DNA from: Desulfobulbaceae bacterium
GTDB taxonomy: Bacteria > Desulfobacterota > Desulfobulbia > Desulfobulbales > Desulfocapsaceae
DNA length: 10,690 nt
Direction of reading: 5' to 3'
Assembly (NCBI GenBank): GCA_031256095.1
Contig: JAIRRG010000227.1
Coordinates: 1 to 10,690, forward strand
The position numbers and the translations under genes were made by a program. The notes beneath the pieces are model-generated. The model was not told the origin of the DNA, made no database searches, and saw only the letters and a list, made by a program, of their open reading frames with translations. Positions 1 to 5,968 of the stretch are shown here, piece after piece (position 1 is the stretch's first letter; each line of letters begins with the position of its first letter).

Positions 1-416
1 CCGACATCTTTGTCGATGGTTTTTGGCAAGGTCAGGATATTCATGCCTTTTTTCGCCAACTGCCAGGCGTTTTTCTGGGTGCCGCCGCCACCGATACAGA
101 TCAGGGCATCGAGCTTGCGCCGTTGATAGTTTTTCAGCATGACGTCGGTCATGTCGCGGATTTGACCATCAACCAGCATTTTGTTCGGCTTGTCACGGCT
201 GGTGCCCAAAATGGTGCCGCCAAGAGTCAGGAGCGATACGAGGTCATCCCAGGCCAGCGGCATGGTATGGTCTTCGGCCAGGCCACGGAAACCGTCGCGG
301 AAACCGATGATGTCGATACGCCCGGTGGCCAACGCCGTTTTGCCGATGGCGCGGATAGCCGCATTCAGGCCGGGGCTGTCGCCGCCAGCGGTCAAAATGC
401 CAATACGTTTCTTCAC
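1..416 (-). CDS. pfkA: 6-phosphofructokinase, N-terminal 138 residues (3' end outside window)
   Basis: PfkA-family kinases phosphorylate fructose-6-phosphate to fructose-1,6-bisphosphate in cytosolic glycolysis. Reading the reverse strand from a GTG at 416-414 gives an open frame to the window edge. Visible landmarks are the N-terminal nucleotide loop TAGGDSPGLNAAIR (residues 9-22), GGTILGTSR (66-74), IGGGGT (108-113) and PKTIDKD (131-137), which contains the catalytic Asp (D135, equivalent to E. coli D127). The Gly equivalent to E. coli G104 is kept, which favours ATP over pyrophosphate as donor. The neighbouring metal-site Asp of the usual GGDG motif is Gly here, and TIDND reads TIDKD. The GTG start is chosen because AAGGTG lies just upstream and the family N-terminus follows at once. 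The gene diverges from hslU, with a candidate promoter at 467-495. The family call is firm; the phosphoryl donor is inferred. Confidence 0.93.
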   Translation of the reverse strand, partial: MKKRIGILTAGGDSPGLNAAIRAIGKTALATGRIDIIGFRDGFRGLAEDHTMPLAWDDLVSLLTLGGTILGTSRDKPNKMLVDGQIRDMTDVMLKNYQRRKLDALICIGGGGTQKNAWQLAKKGMNILTLPKTIDKDV

Positions 417-603
417 ACGTTCACCTTTTTTAATGGCAAAGAAGAGAGAAAGCTTACGCCGCGCCTGTTATTCTTTCTTTTTCGCGCCTTGACAAGAAGA
501 AAACCACCCGTGCCGCTGGACGGCCACGGCCCGCCATGCTACCTTGTCGGCAGCCCGCGTGAAGCGTTCATGCGGTCCAATACATTTTCTTCAATGATTT
601 CCA
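417..603. other. Divergent intergenic region between phosphofructokinase and hslU
   Basis: These 187 nt separate two divergently oriented genes. Apart from the reverse-strand promoter candidate I see no convincing forward promoter: TTGACA at 489-494 has no -10 at proper distance, and no clear heat-shock (RpoH) site is visible. The sequence just before hslU (587-603) is pyrimidine-rich and has no Shine-Dalgarno match. No hslV coding sequence is present. Confidence 0.6.
467..495 (-). promoter_or_regulatory. Candidate sigma-70-type promoter for the phosphofructokinase gene
   Basis: On the reverse strand a TTGTCA hexamer (490-495, 5 of 6 to consensus) is followed after exactly 17 nt by AATAAC (467-472, 4 of 6). 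This would start a transcript near 460 and leave a leader of about 45 nt before the GTG at 416. The -35 lies in a small inverted repeat, CTTG-A-CAAG, so the + strand also shows TTGACA at 489-494. No matching -10 follows it on that strand. Confidence 0.45.
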
Positions 604-2007
604 ATGATCATGAACGACACCGCCGCCCTGACCCCGAAAGAAATTCTTGCCGAGCTTGACAGATATATTATTGGTCAGCCCGATGCCAAGCGCTCGGTCG
701 CCATCGCCCTGCGCAACCGCTGGCGCCGCCGCCAGGTCGAAGAACCGCTGCGCGACGAAATCCTGCCGAAAAACATCATCATGATTGGCCCGACCGGCGT
801 CGGTAAGACTGAAATCGCCCGCCGCCTGGCTTCTCTTGCCCAGTCGCCCTTCATCAAGGTCGAGGCCTCAAAATTCACGGAAGTCGGTTACGTCGGCCGT
901 GATGTCGAATCGATCATCCGCGACCTTCTCGAACTGGCGATCAGTATGGTCAAAGAAGAGGAACGCCAGCGCGTCGAAGGCATCGCCCAGGCCCATGTCG
1001 AGGAACGCCTCCTTGATCTGCTGCTGCCGGCGAGCGGCCATCAGACCGCCGTCGGTGGCCCGGAAGGCGACAAATCGTTTACCCTGACCGGTGGCAAGCT
1101 CCCGGCCCAGCAAACGCCAGAATCATCAACGCGCGAGCGTTTCCGCGAGCTACTACGCGACGGCAAGCTTGACGAGCGCGAGGTGGAAATCAAGCTCAAA
1201 GATATGCCGCAGATGCCGATGATCGAGGTGATGGGCGGCTCGAATATCGAAGAATTGCAGTCAAATTTTCAGGATGTGATGGGCAAGATGTTTTCGAGCC
1301 GCGACAAGAGCCGGCGCCTGAAAATCGCCGACGCCCGCGCCGCCCTGCACAAGGAGGAATCCGACCGCCTCATTGATATGGAAGGCGTAAAAAAAGAGGC
1401 CCGCCGCCGCACCGAAGAATCGGGCATCGTCTTTCTTGATGAAATTGATAAAATCGCCTCGCGCTCCGGCACTGCTCACGGCCCCGACGTGTCGCGGGAG
1501 GGGGTGCAGCGCGACCTGCTGCCGATTGTCGAGGGATCGACGGTTTCGACCAAACACGGCATGGTCAAGACCGACCACATCCTGTTCATCGCCAGCGGCG
1601 CTTTTCATGTCGCCAAACCCTCCGACCTGATTCCAGAATTGCAGGGACGTTTTCCAATCCGCGTCGAGTTGCACTCCTTGGGCAAAGAAGAATTCGTCCG
1701 CATCCTGACCGAGCCGGAAAACGCCTTGACCCGGCAGTATGTCGCCCTGATGCGAACCGAGTGTATCGACCTGCGTTTCGCAGATGATGCCATCGAGGAA
1801 ATGGCCGCTATCGCCGTGCGGGTTAACGAATCGACCGAGGAAATCGGCGCCCGTCGCCTGCACACGGTCATGGAGCGAGTGCTCGAAGACTTGTCGTTCG
1901 ATGCCTCGGAGCGGGCGGAAAAGACCGTGGTTATCGACGCCGGCTATGTCCGCGAGCGGCTGGGCGATATTGCCAGCGATCAGGACCTGAGCCGCTATAT
2001 TTTGTAA
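604..2007 (+). CDS. hslU: HslU, ATPase subunit of the HslUV (ClpYQ) protease
   Basis: HslU is a hexameric cytosolic AAA+ unfoldase that feeds substrates into the HslV peptidase. The 467-residue product shows, in order, the N-terminal DRYIIGQPDAKR (19-30), Walker A GPTGVGKT (62-69), the central pore loop GYVG (95-98), a variable I-domain (about 110-240), Walker B FLDEID (277-282), the arginine-finger region ELQGRF (345-350), the sensor-2 motif GARRLHT (415-421) and the C-terminal SRYIL tail that docks into HslV. Family members are usually about 435-445 residues, so this one is somewhat long; the extra length sits in the I-domain. The start is ATG 604 or ATG 610. Neither has a Shine-Dalgarno site, and 610 fits the family N-terminus equally well. 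The usual upstream partner hslV is absent. The NYN gene follows 26 nt downstream, probably in the same transcript. Confidence 0.97.
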   Translation: MIMNDTAALTPKEILAELDRYIIGQPDAKRSVAIALRNRWRRRQVEEPLRDEILPKNIIMIGPTGVGKTEIARRLASLAQSPFIKVEASKFTEVGYVGRDVESIIRDLLELAISMVKEEERQRVEGIAQAHVEERLLDLLLPASGHQTAVGGPEGDKSFTLTGGKLPAQQTPESSTRERFRELLRDGKLDEREVEIKLKDMPQMPMIEVMGGSNIEELQSNFQDVMGKMFSSRDKSRRLKIADARAALHKEESDRLIDMEGVKKEARRRTEESGIVFLDEIDKIASRSGTAHGPDVSREGVQRDLLPIVEGSTVSTKHGMVKTDHILFIASGAFHVAKPSDLIPELQGRFPIRVELHSLGKEEFVRILTEPENALTRQYVALMRTECIDLRFADDAIEEMAAIAVRVNESTEEIGARRLHTVMERVLEDLSFDASERAEKTVVIDAGYVRERLGDIASDQDLSRYIL

Positions 2008-2033
2008 CTCGAAGTTGATCAGGATCATTTGTC

Positions 2034-2798
2034 ATGAAAACAGGAATTTACGTTGATTCGGAAAATATCCGCCTTTGTGGCGGCTATGGGATGCGCTACG
2101 ACACCTTAGTCAACTTGGCCAAGGCCGGGCCATCGACTCTCTTGCGCGCCAATGCCTATCTGGCTGAAGACCGCGAGCGCAGCAAGGAAGATATGGAATA
2201 CCGCCAGCGCATGCATCGCTACCATCATGTCCTCAGGCAATGCGGCTTCCGCGTCATCAAAAAGGTGGTCAAGCATTTCGTTGACGATGAGGGAATCCTG
2301 ACCACCAAGGCCAATGCCGACATGGATTTGGCGATCGACGCCCTGCAGCAGGCGCGCAACCTTGATCGCGTGATACTGGTCAGCGGCGACGGCGATTTTG
2401 TCCGTCTCGTCCAGGCCCTGCAAAGCATGGGCTGCCGCGTCGAGCTGATCGCCTTCCGCAACGTCAGTCAGGAGTTGAAGGAGGCAGCCGACAGCTATCT
2501 TTCTGGCTACCTGGTGCCGCGTCTCTTACCGGTAACAGCCAATCAGGACGAAGACCGGCAGCGCGGCTGGGCCATCAACTACAATACCGACCGTGGTTTC
2601 GGTTTCATGCGCTACTACCGGCTTGAAGCGGAAGGATTGCGTCAGGAAAGTGTTTTTTTCCATTGCTCGAAGGCCCTGGAAAACATTGACTATCTGTTTA
2701 GCGATCCCAGCCATATCTTTGAGTTCACCATCAAGACCCAAGAGGAAGATGGGAAAATCAAAACCGAAGCCATCGACATCCGCCACATCGACGTCTGA
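2034..2798 (+). CDS. NYN-domain (LabA/DUF88-like) putative RNase with C-terminal cold-shock-like domain
   Basis: NYN domains are PIN-like folds, and several are metal-dependent RNases. Residues 1-165 carry the expected acidic pattern: D8 in GIYVDSEN, D98 and D102 in ADMDLAIDAL, and D119/D121 in VSGDGDF, followed by a Rossmann-like VELIAF strand. Residues 177-254 look like a cold-shock/S1-type OB fold: RGFGFM (187-192) matches RNP1 and VFFHCS (207-212) matches RNP2, with an end strand TEAIDIR. The fusion therefore pairs a presumed nuclease with a single-stranded nucleic-acid binder. An AGGA at 2021-2024 supports the ATG. The gene lies 26 nt after hslU and its 3' end overlaps glk by 50 nt, which suggests translational coupling. 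The NYN call is firm. The OB-fold call rests on motif resemblance, and the cellular substrate is unknown. Confidence 0.88.
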   Translation: MKTGIYVDSENIRLCGGYGMRYDTLVNLAKAGPSTLLRANAYLAEDRERSKEDMEYRQRMHRYHHVLRQCGFRVIKKVVKHFVDDEGILTTKANADMDLAIDALQQARNLDRVILVSGDGDFVRLVQALQSMGCRVELIAFRNVSQELKEAADSYLSGYLVPRLLPVTANQDEDRQRGWAINYNTDRGFGFMRYYRLEAEGLRQESVFFHCSKALENIDYLFSDPSHIFEFTIKTQEEDGKIKTEAIDIRHIDV

Positions 2799-3789
2799 AA
2801 CGATCCTCGCCGTTGACCTTGGCGGCAGCAAATGCCAAATGGCGGTTTATCATGCCGAAGACGGCGCGTTTTCCGGCTTTACCCGCTATGCCAGCCGTGA
2901 TTTCACCGGCATTGAGGCGGCCCTGCGCCGATACCAGGCCAAACATGGTCTTTTGCCCAATGCCCTGGCCTTGGCCGTGGCTGGGCCGGTGGATGGTGAC
3001 AAGGCTCATATCACCAACCTCGGCTGGCGGCTGGAAAAGGAAAAATTGCGCCAGGCTTTCGCCTTTGACACCCTGCTCCTGGTCAACGACCTGACCGCCG
3101 TCTGCGCCGCCCTGCCCTTCCTCGCGCCGAATGATTTGCTTGTGCTGCAAGAAGGTAAAAGGGATATATCGGCTCCGGCGGCGGTCCTCGCCCCTGGAAC
3201 CGGCCTCGGCGAAGGAATACTGTTCAGCGGCGAAGGCTGCCAGCACGCCCTGGGCAGCGAAGGTGGTCACTGTGATTTTGCGCCCGTCAACGACGAACAA
3301 ATTGAATTGCTGCGCTTCATGCGCAAAAGCCATCAATCGGTCAGCTACGAGATGCTGGCGGCGGGACCAGGCATGATTCATCTCTTTGAATTTTGCCAGG
3401 AAAATAGCGGCTTTGCCGCCAAGCCGGAGGTGGTTAGCCGCCTGGCCGCGGTCAGCGATAAAACGCCGGTGATTATTGAAGCGGCGCTGGCGGCGGACTT
3501 CTGCCCGCTTTGCCGAAAAAGTGTCGAACTATTTTTACAAATCCTCGGTGCCGAGGCCGGCAATTTGGCGCTGAAAACATATGCCAGAAATGGCCTGTAT
3601 CTGGCCGGCGGCATCCTGCCGAGGCTAGTTGGCAAAATATCCTTTGCCCCCTTTGTCGCCGCCTTCCGTAACAAAAAGATGATGGCCGCGCTCTTGGCGG
3701 CAATTCCCATTTTTCTGGTGCGCCATCCGCATCCAGCGCTGTTGGGCGCGGCCTTGCTGGCTCGCACCAAGCAAAAAAAACATGGATGA
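2749..3789 (+). CDS. glk: Glucokinase (Glk type)
   Basis: Phosphorylates glucose with ATP to glucose-6-phosphate in the cytosol. The 346-residue product follows the bacterial Glk pattern along its length: phosphate-1 loop DLGGSK (23-28), LVNDLTAV (111-118) with the catalytic Asp D114, the adenosine/phosphate segment PGTGLGEG (149-156), EGGHCDFAP (171-179), AGPGMIHLF (205-213), and near the C-terminus LAGGILPRL and a HPHPALLGAALL segment. E. coli Glk has 321 residues. The additional residues here are mainly a K/S/T/P-rich N-terminal leader of about 17. The chosen ATG at 2749 is the only plausible start between the overlapping NYN gene and the phosphate loop; AGAGGA lies just upstream but at a short 2-nt spacing. 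The gene overlaps the next one by 8 nt. Together with the divergent phosphofructokinase it points to glycolytic sugar entry. Confidence 0.92.
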   Translation: MGKSKPKPSTSATSTSETILAVDLGGSKCQMAVYHAEDGAFSGFTRYASRDFTGIEAALRRYQAKHGLLPNALALAVAGPVDGDKAHITNLGWRLEKEKLRQAFAFDTLLLVNDLTAVCAALPFLAPNDLLVLQEGKRDISAPAAVLAPGTGLGEGILFSGEGCQHALGSEGGHCDFAPVNDEQIELLRFMRKSHQSVSYEMLAAGPGMIHLFEFCQENSGFAAKPEVVSRLAAVSDKTPVIIEAALAADFCPLCRKSVELFLQILGAEAGNLALKTYARNGLYLAGGILPRLVGKISFAPFVAAFRNKKMMAALLAAIPIFLVRHPHPALLGAALLARTKQKKHG

Positions 3790-4828
3790 GCTGGCGGCGG
3801 TCATCGCCGCCTATTTTCCGCCCGGCCAGCCGGTGACAGCGCGGGAACTCGTCGGCGGCAATATCAATCGCGGTTTTGTCCTTGATGACGGCGGACGGCC
3901 CCTGGTCGTCCAGCGTATCAATCCGGCGGTTTTCCCAGACCCACATCAGGTAGTGGCCAATTTCGCCGTCCTGGCCAGCCATCTGGCGGAGCGTGATTTT
4001 CTCGTCGCCAAGCCGGTTAGCACGCTGGGCGGCGATGACAGCCTACAAATGGCGGACGGCGCCTTGTGGCGGGCGCAGACGTATATCGCTGAACACGCGT
4101 CGGAGGTTACGGCGCATCCAGAGAGCATGGGAATGATCCTCGCCCGTTTTCACCGCTCGACCAGTGATTTACCCTGGCAAAAACTGCCGCCAACAGTCCC
4201 CGGCTTTCACGATACGCCCAGATATCTTCAGGAAACTGAGCGCGCTCTAGCCGAAGCGCCTAAGAACGGCAAGGAGGAAGCGGAATTACGCTGGTGCCAC
4301 ACTATCATTGAGCGCTTCCGGCCGATGGCCCGTTACTTTGCTCAAGCGGAAGCGGCTGGAAAAATCAGTCGCCGCGTCACCCATGGCGACCCGAAACGGG
4401 AAAATTTCATCCATGCCGACAACGGCCATGCCCTTGGCCTCTTCGACCTCGACACCGCCGGCCCCGGCTTCCTTGCCCATGACTTGGGCGACTGCCTGCG
4501 CTCGCTCGTCAACCCGGCGGGTGAAGAGGCCGACTTTGAAGCAATCCGATTCGATCTCGATATATGCCAGGAATTTCTTGTTGGCTATTGGCGGGAATAC
4601 AGTGCTCGCAATATGAGCGTGACCGGACCGCCGTTTGATGTTTTCGCCGGTCTTTTGACCATCGCTTTTGAGCTTGGACTGCGCCGCCTCGCCGACCATT
4701 TGCATGGCGACCGTTATTTCCGCGTCGCCCGGCATGGCGACAACCTGCGCCTGGCCATGGTCCAGTTCCGACTGGCGAAATTGGTGGCGGCCAATGAACA
4801 GAAAATCCGCGCCCTCGCTTCGACATAA
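3782..4828 (+). CDS. APH-fold sugar kinase resembling N-acetylhexosamine 1-kinase (NahK-like)
   Basis: The 348-residue product belongs to the aminoglycoside-phosphotransferase/choline-kinase fold. The N-lobe carries GGNINRGFVL (25-34) and VVQRINPAVFPDP (42-54), which resemble the G-INxTY and Q-xN-xVFPD segments of NahK-like kinases. The catalytic Brenner motif is THGDPKRENF (200-209), with presumed base D203 and N208. The metal-binding segment FDLDTAGPGFLAHDLGD (221-237) resembles the DLDT-xxPG-DxGD signature of NahK. NahK makes N-acetylhexosamine-1-phosphate from ATP, but the sugar used here cannot be read from sequence. The position between glucokinase and a Nudix hydrolase supports a small-sugar role and argues against antibiotic resistance. 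It starts inside the end of glk with no Shine-Dalgarno site, so coupled translation is likely. Other kinases of this superfamily remain possible. Confidence 0.8.
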   Translation: MDELAAVIAAYFPPGQPVTARELVGGNINRGFVLDDGGRPLVVQRINPAVFPDPHQVVANFAVLASHLAERDFLVAKPVSTLGGDDSLQMADGALWRAQTYIAEHASEVTAHPESMGMILARFHRSTSDLPWQKLPPTVPGFHDTPRYLQETERALAEAPKNGKEEAELRWCHTIIERFRPMARYFAQAEAAGKISRRVTHGDPKRENFIHADNGHALGLFDLDTAGPGFLAHDLGDCLRSLVNPAGEEADFEAIRFDLDICQEFLVGYWREYSARNMSVTGPPFDVFAGLLTIAFELGLRRLADHLHGDRYFRVARHGDNLRLAMVQFRLAKLVAANEQKIRALAST

Positions 4829-4839
4829 AGCAGCGCCAC

Positions 4840-4845
4840 AGGAGG
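4840..4845 (+). promoter_or_regulatory. Strong ribosome binding site deciding the Nudix start
   Basis: A perfect AGGAGG ends at 4845. The first ATG (4847) is only 1 nt away and too close, while the in-frame ATG at 4853 has an ideal 7-nt spacer. The latter is therefore preferred. Confidence 0.8.
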
Positions 4846-4852
4846 AATGACT

Positions 4853-5407
4853 ATGAACGGCAACAACCGCTTTCAGGTGATGGATGAAACCATTGTCTTC
4901 ACCAATCCCCTGTTTCAGATCCAGGCGGCCAGCATACGCTGCCAACGCAGCGGCGATAGCCAGCGTTTTTACCGCATCCGCTGCGCCGATTGGGTCAACG
5001 TCGTGGCGCAAACCCCGGAAGGCAAAATCCTCATCATCCGCCAGTGGCGCTACGGTAGCGGCGCCGCGGAAATAGAAATCCCCGGCGGCACCATCGAGGA
5101 CGGCGAAAATCCGCTGCAGGCCGGCTGCCGGGAGCTGTTGGAGGAAACCGGTTATAGCGGTGAACATGCCGAAATCATAGGAAAAGTGTACCCAAACCCG
5201 GCCATCCAGGCCAATATGACCTATACCGTTTTCATCAACAAGGCGGTGGCCGTCCAACCGCCACGTTTTGATGGCATGGAAGATATTTCATGCCAGGCTA
5301 TCGCCGAAGACGAACTGTGGCGCTTGGCCGATGACGGCCATATCCGCCATGGCCTGGTGCTGAACGCCCTGCTCTTCTACCAACGGCGGCGCGGCCCCAC
5401 CCGCTGA
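4853..5407 (+). CDS. Nudix hydrolase, ADP-ribose/nucleoside-diphosphate-sugar pyrophosphatase-like
   Basis: Nudix enzymes split nucleoside diphosphates linked to another group, using Mg2+. From the ATG at 4853 the protein has 184 residues. The complete Nudix box GX5EX7REUXEEXGU occupies residues 79-101: G79, E85, R93-E94, E97-E98 and G100, so all catalytic metal ligands are present. Upstream residues 46-78 (WVNVVAQTPEGKILIIRQWR, then EIEIPGG) match the ADP-ribose/GDP-mannose pyrophosphatase subfamily. YPNPAIQANMTYTVF (113-127) fits the region that shapes substrate choice in that subfamily. The gene lies 24 nt after the NahK-like kinase and ends the + strand run, with no terminator visible before the tRNA promoter. 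A nucleotide-sugar substrate is plausible next to sugar kinases but is inferred. A start at 4847 would add two residues and fits the ribosome binding site less well. Confidence 0.9.
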   Translation: MNGNNRFQVMDETIVFTNPLFQIQAASIRCQRSGDSQRFYRIRCADWVNVVAQTPEGKILIIRQWRYGSGAAEIEIPGGTIEDGENPLQAGCRELLEETGYSGEHAEIIGKVYPNPAIQANMTYTVFINKAVAVQPPRFDGMEDISCQAIAEDELWRLADDGHIRHGLVLNALLFYQRRRGPTR

Positions 5408-5427
5408 ATGCTTGCCGGAAAAAGCTG

Positions 5428-5456
5428 TTGACACCTCAGACCGCGCCATATATGTT
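5428..5456 (+). promoter_or_regulatory. Promoter for the tRNA genes
   Basis: A perfect TTGACA (5428-5433) is followed after 17 nt by TATGTT (5451-5456); TATATG at 5449-5454 is the alternative with a 15-nt spacer. The predicted transcript start near 5463 leaves a leader of about 50 nt before tRNA-Asn, a common layout for tRNA operons. It begins 20 nt after the Nudix stop codon. Confidence 0.65.
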
Positions 5457-5514
5457 TGCCCTGCTTCGCGCCACAGGCGACAATCGTAAGTACAATGGCG
5501 CGATGCTCATCCAT

Positions 5515-5590
<76 letters not shown>

Positions 5591-5598
5591 GAAATTGG

Positions 5599-5635
5599 AC
5601 GAGGCTCGATGATGTTACGGTCGAGCCTCGTTTTT
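5599..5635 (+). terminator. Hairpin plus T-run between tRNA-Asn and tRNA-Pro
   Basis: A perfect 11-bp stem, ACGAGGCTCGA (5599-5609) with TCGAGCCTCGT (5621-5631), encloses an 11-nt loop and runs straight into five T residues (5631-5635). This is a textbook intrinsic terminator shape for the tRNA-Asn transcript. It ends only 5 nt before tRNA-Pro, leaving no space for a separate promoter, so partial readthrough or a processing role must be considered. Confidence 0.75.
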
Positions 5636-5640
5636 CGTAT

Positions 5641-5718
5641 CGGGGCGTAGCGCAGCCTGGTTAGCGCGCCTGCCTTGGGAGCAGGAAGTCGCGTGTTCGA
5701 ATCACGCCGCCCCGACCA
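5641..5718 (+). tRNA. tRNA-Pro (anticodon TGG)
   Basis: 78 nt including an encoded CCA end (5716-5718). The acceptor stem CGGGGCG pairs perfectly with CGCCCCG. The D stem is GCGC/GCGC around a 10-nt loop, one base longer than in E. coli tRNA-Pro. The anticodon stem is CCTGC/GCAGG with TGG at 5676-5678, and the T stem is GCGTG/CACGC around TTCGAAT. The discriminator is A. No clear terminator follows it. Confidence 0.96.
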
Positions 5719-5793
5719 AAAAAGCCAATAATCGGAACAAGTTGCTATTTCACCTGTTATCAGATTTATAAATCAAAACTTATATAATAGCCC

Positions 5794-5882
5794 GCGTCAT
5801 TGCGAGGAACAGAATGACGAAGCAATCCATTTTTTCAATTTTTCCTGCAATATAGATTGCTTCGCTTTGCTCGCAATGACGC
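5794..5882. repeat. Imperfect palindromic repeat of the GTCATTGCGAG type
   Basis: The ends are a perfect 13-bp inverted repeat: GCGTCATTGCGAG (5794-5806) and its complement at 5870-5882. An inner perfect 10-bp arm CGAAGCAATC (5818-5827) pairs with 5855-5864. The arms are separated by unequal bulges (11 and 5 nt), and the apical loop is AT-rich. Palindromes with this GTCATTGCGAG...GAAGCAATC core are known as dispersed, MITE-like or REP-like repeats in many bacterial genomes. No flanking target duplication is evident. It sits in the tRNA-Pro/cysC gap, where it could also fold in RNA. Confidence 0.8.
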
Positions 5883-5957
5883 AGAAAATTATTTAAGTTT
5901 TAATTTAGAAACGGTATTACCCGCTGTGACCATGGCCCTAGCGACATGCCGATATAT

Positions 5958-5962
5958 GAGGA
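5958..5962 (+). promoter_or_regulatory. Ribosome binding site supporting the GTG start of the APS kinase gene
   Basis: GAGGA lies 6 nt upstream of GTG 5969. No in-frame ATG offers a better start before the P-loop, so the GTG is preferred. Confidence 0.65.
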
Positions 5963-5968
5963 TAGCCC

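Larger units (their letters stand above)
5719..5968. other. AT-rich intergenic region between tRNA-Pro and the APS kinase gene
   Basis: No coding sequence or intrinsic terminator is recognisable. It contains a perfect 12-bp palindrome GATTTATAAATC (5763-5774), a perfect TATAAT (5783-5788) without a convincing -35 at normal distance, and the large imperfect palindrome at 5794-5882. Any promoter for the downstream locus should lie here, for example around 5885-5920, but no strong match is visible. The composition contrasts with the GC-richer genes on both sides. Confidence 0.55.

Noticed and set aside
487..540. Possible heat-shock (RpoH) promoter before hslU, from CTTGAC and a CCCGCCAT-like segment
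   Set aside because: The two halves are about 37 nt apart, far beyond RpoH spacing, and no correct -10 is present.
1261..2028. 255-codon open frame on the - strand
   Set aside because: It lies entirely opposite hslU, whose motifs are complete, and its translation shows no recognisable family pattern. GC-rich coding DNA often opens the opposite strand.
3782..4828. Aminoglycoside-resistance phosphotransferase
   Set aside because: The fold and HGD motif are shared, but the N-lobe and FDLDTAGPG/DLGD segments match NahK-like sugar kinases better, and the neighbours are sugar-metabolism genes.
4286..5257. 323-codon open frame on the - strand
   Set aside because: It covers the NahK-like and Nudix genes on the opposite strand, both of which have intact catalytic motifs. 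No domain is recognisable in it.
5783..5788. Perfect TATAAT as a promoter for the APS kinase gene
   Set aside because: No TTGACA-like hexamer is found 16-18 nt upstream, and the area is AT-rich enough for chance matches. The large palindrome would also lie in the leader. Left as unproven.
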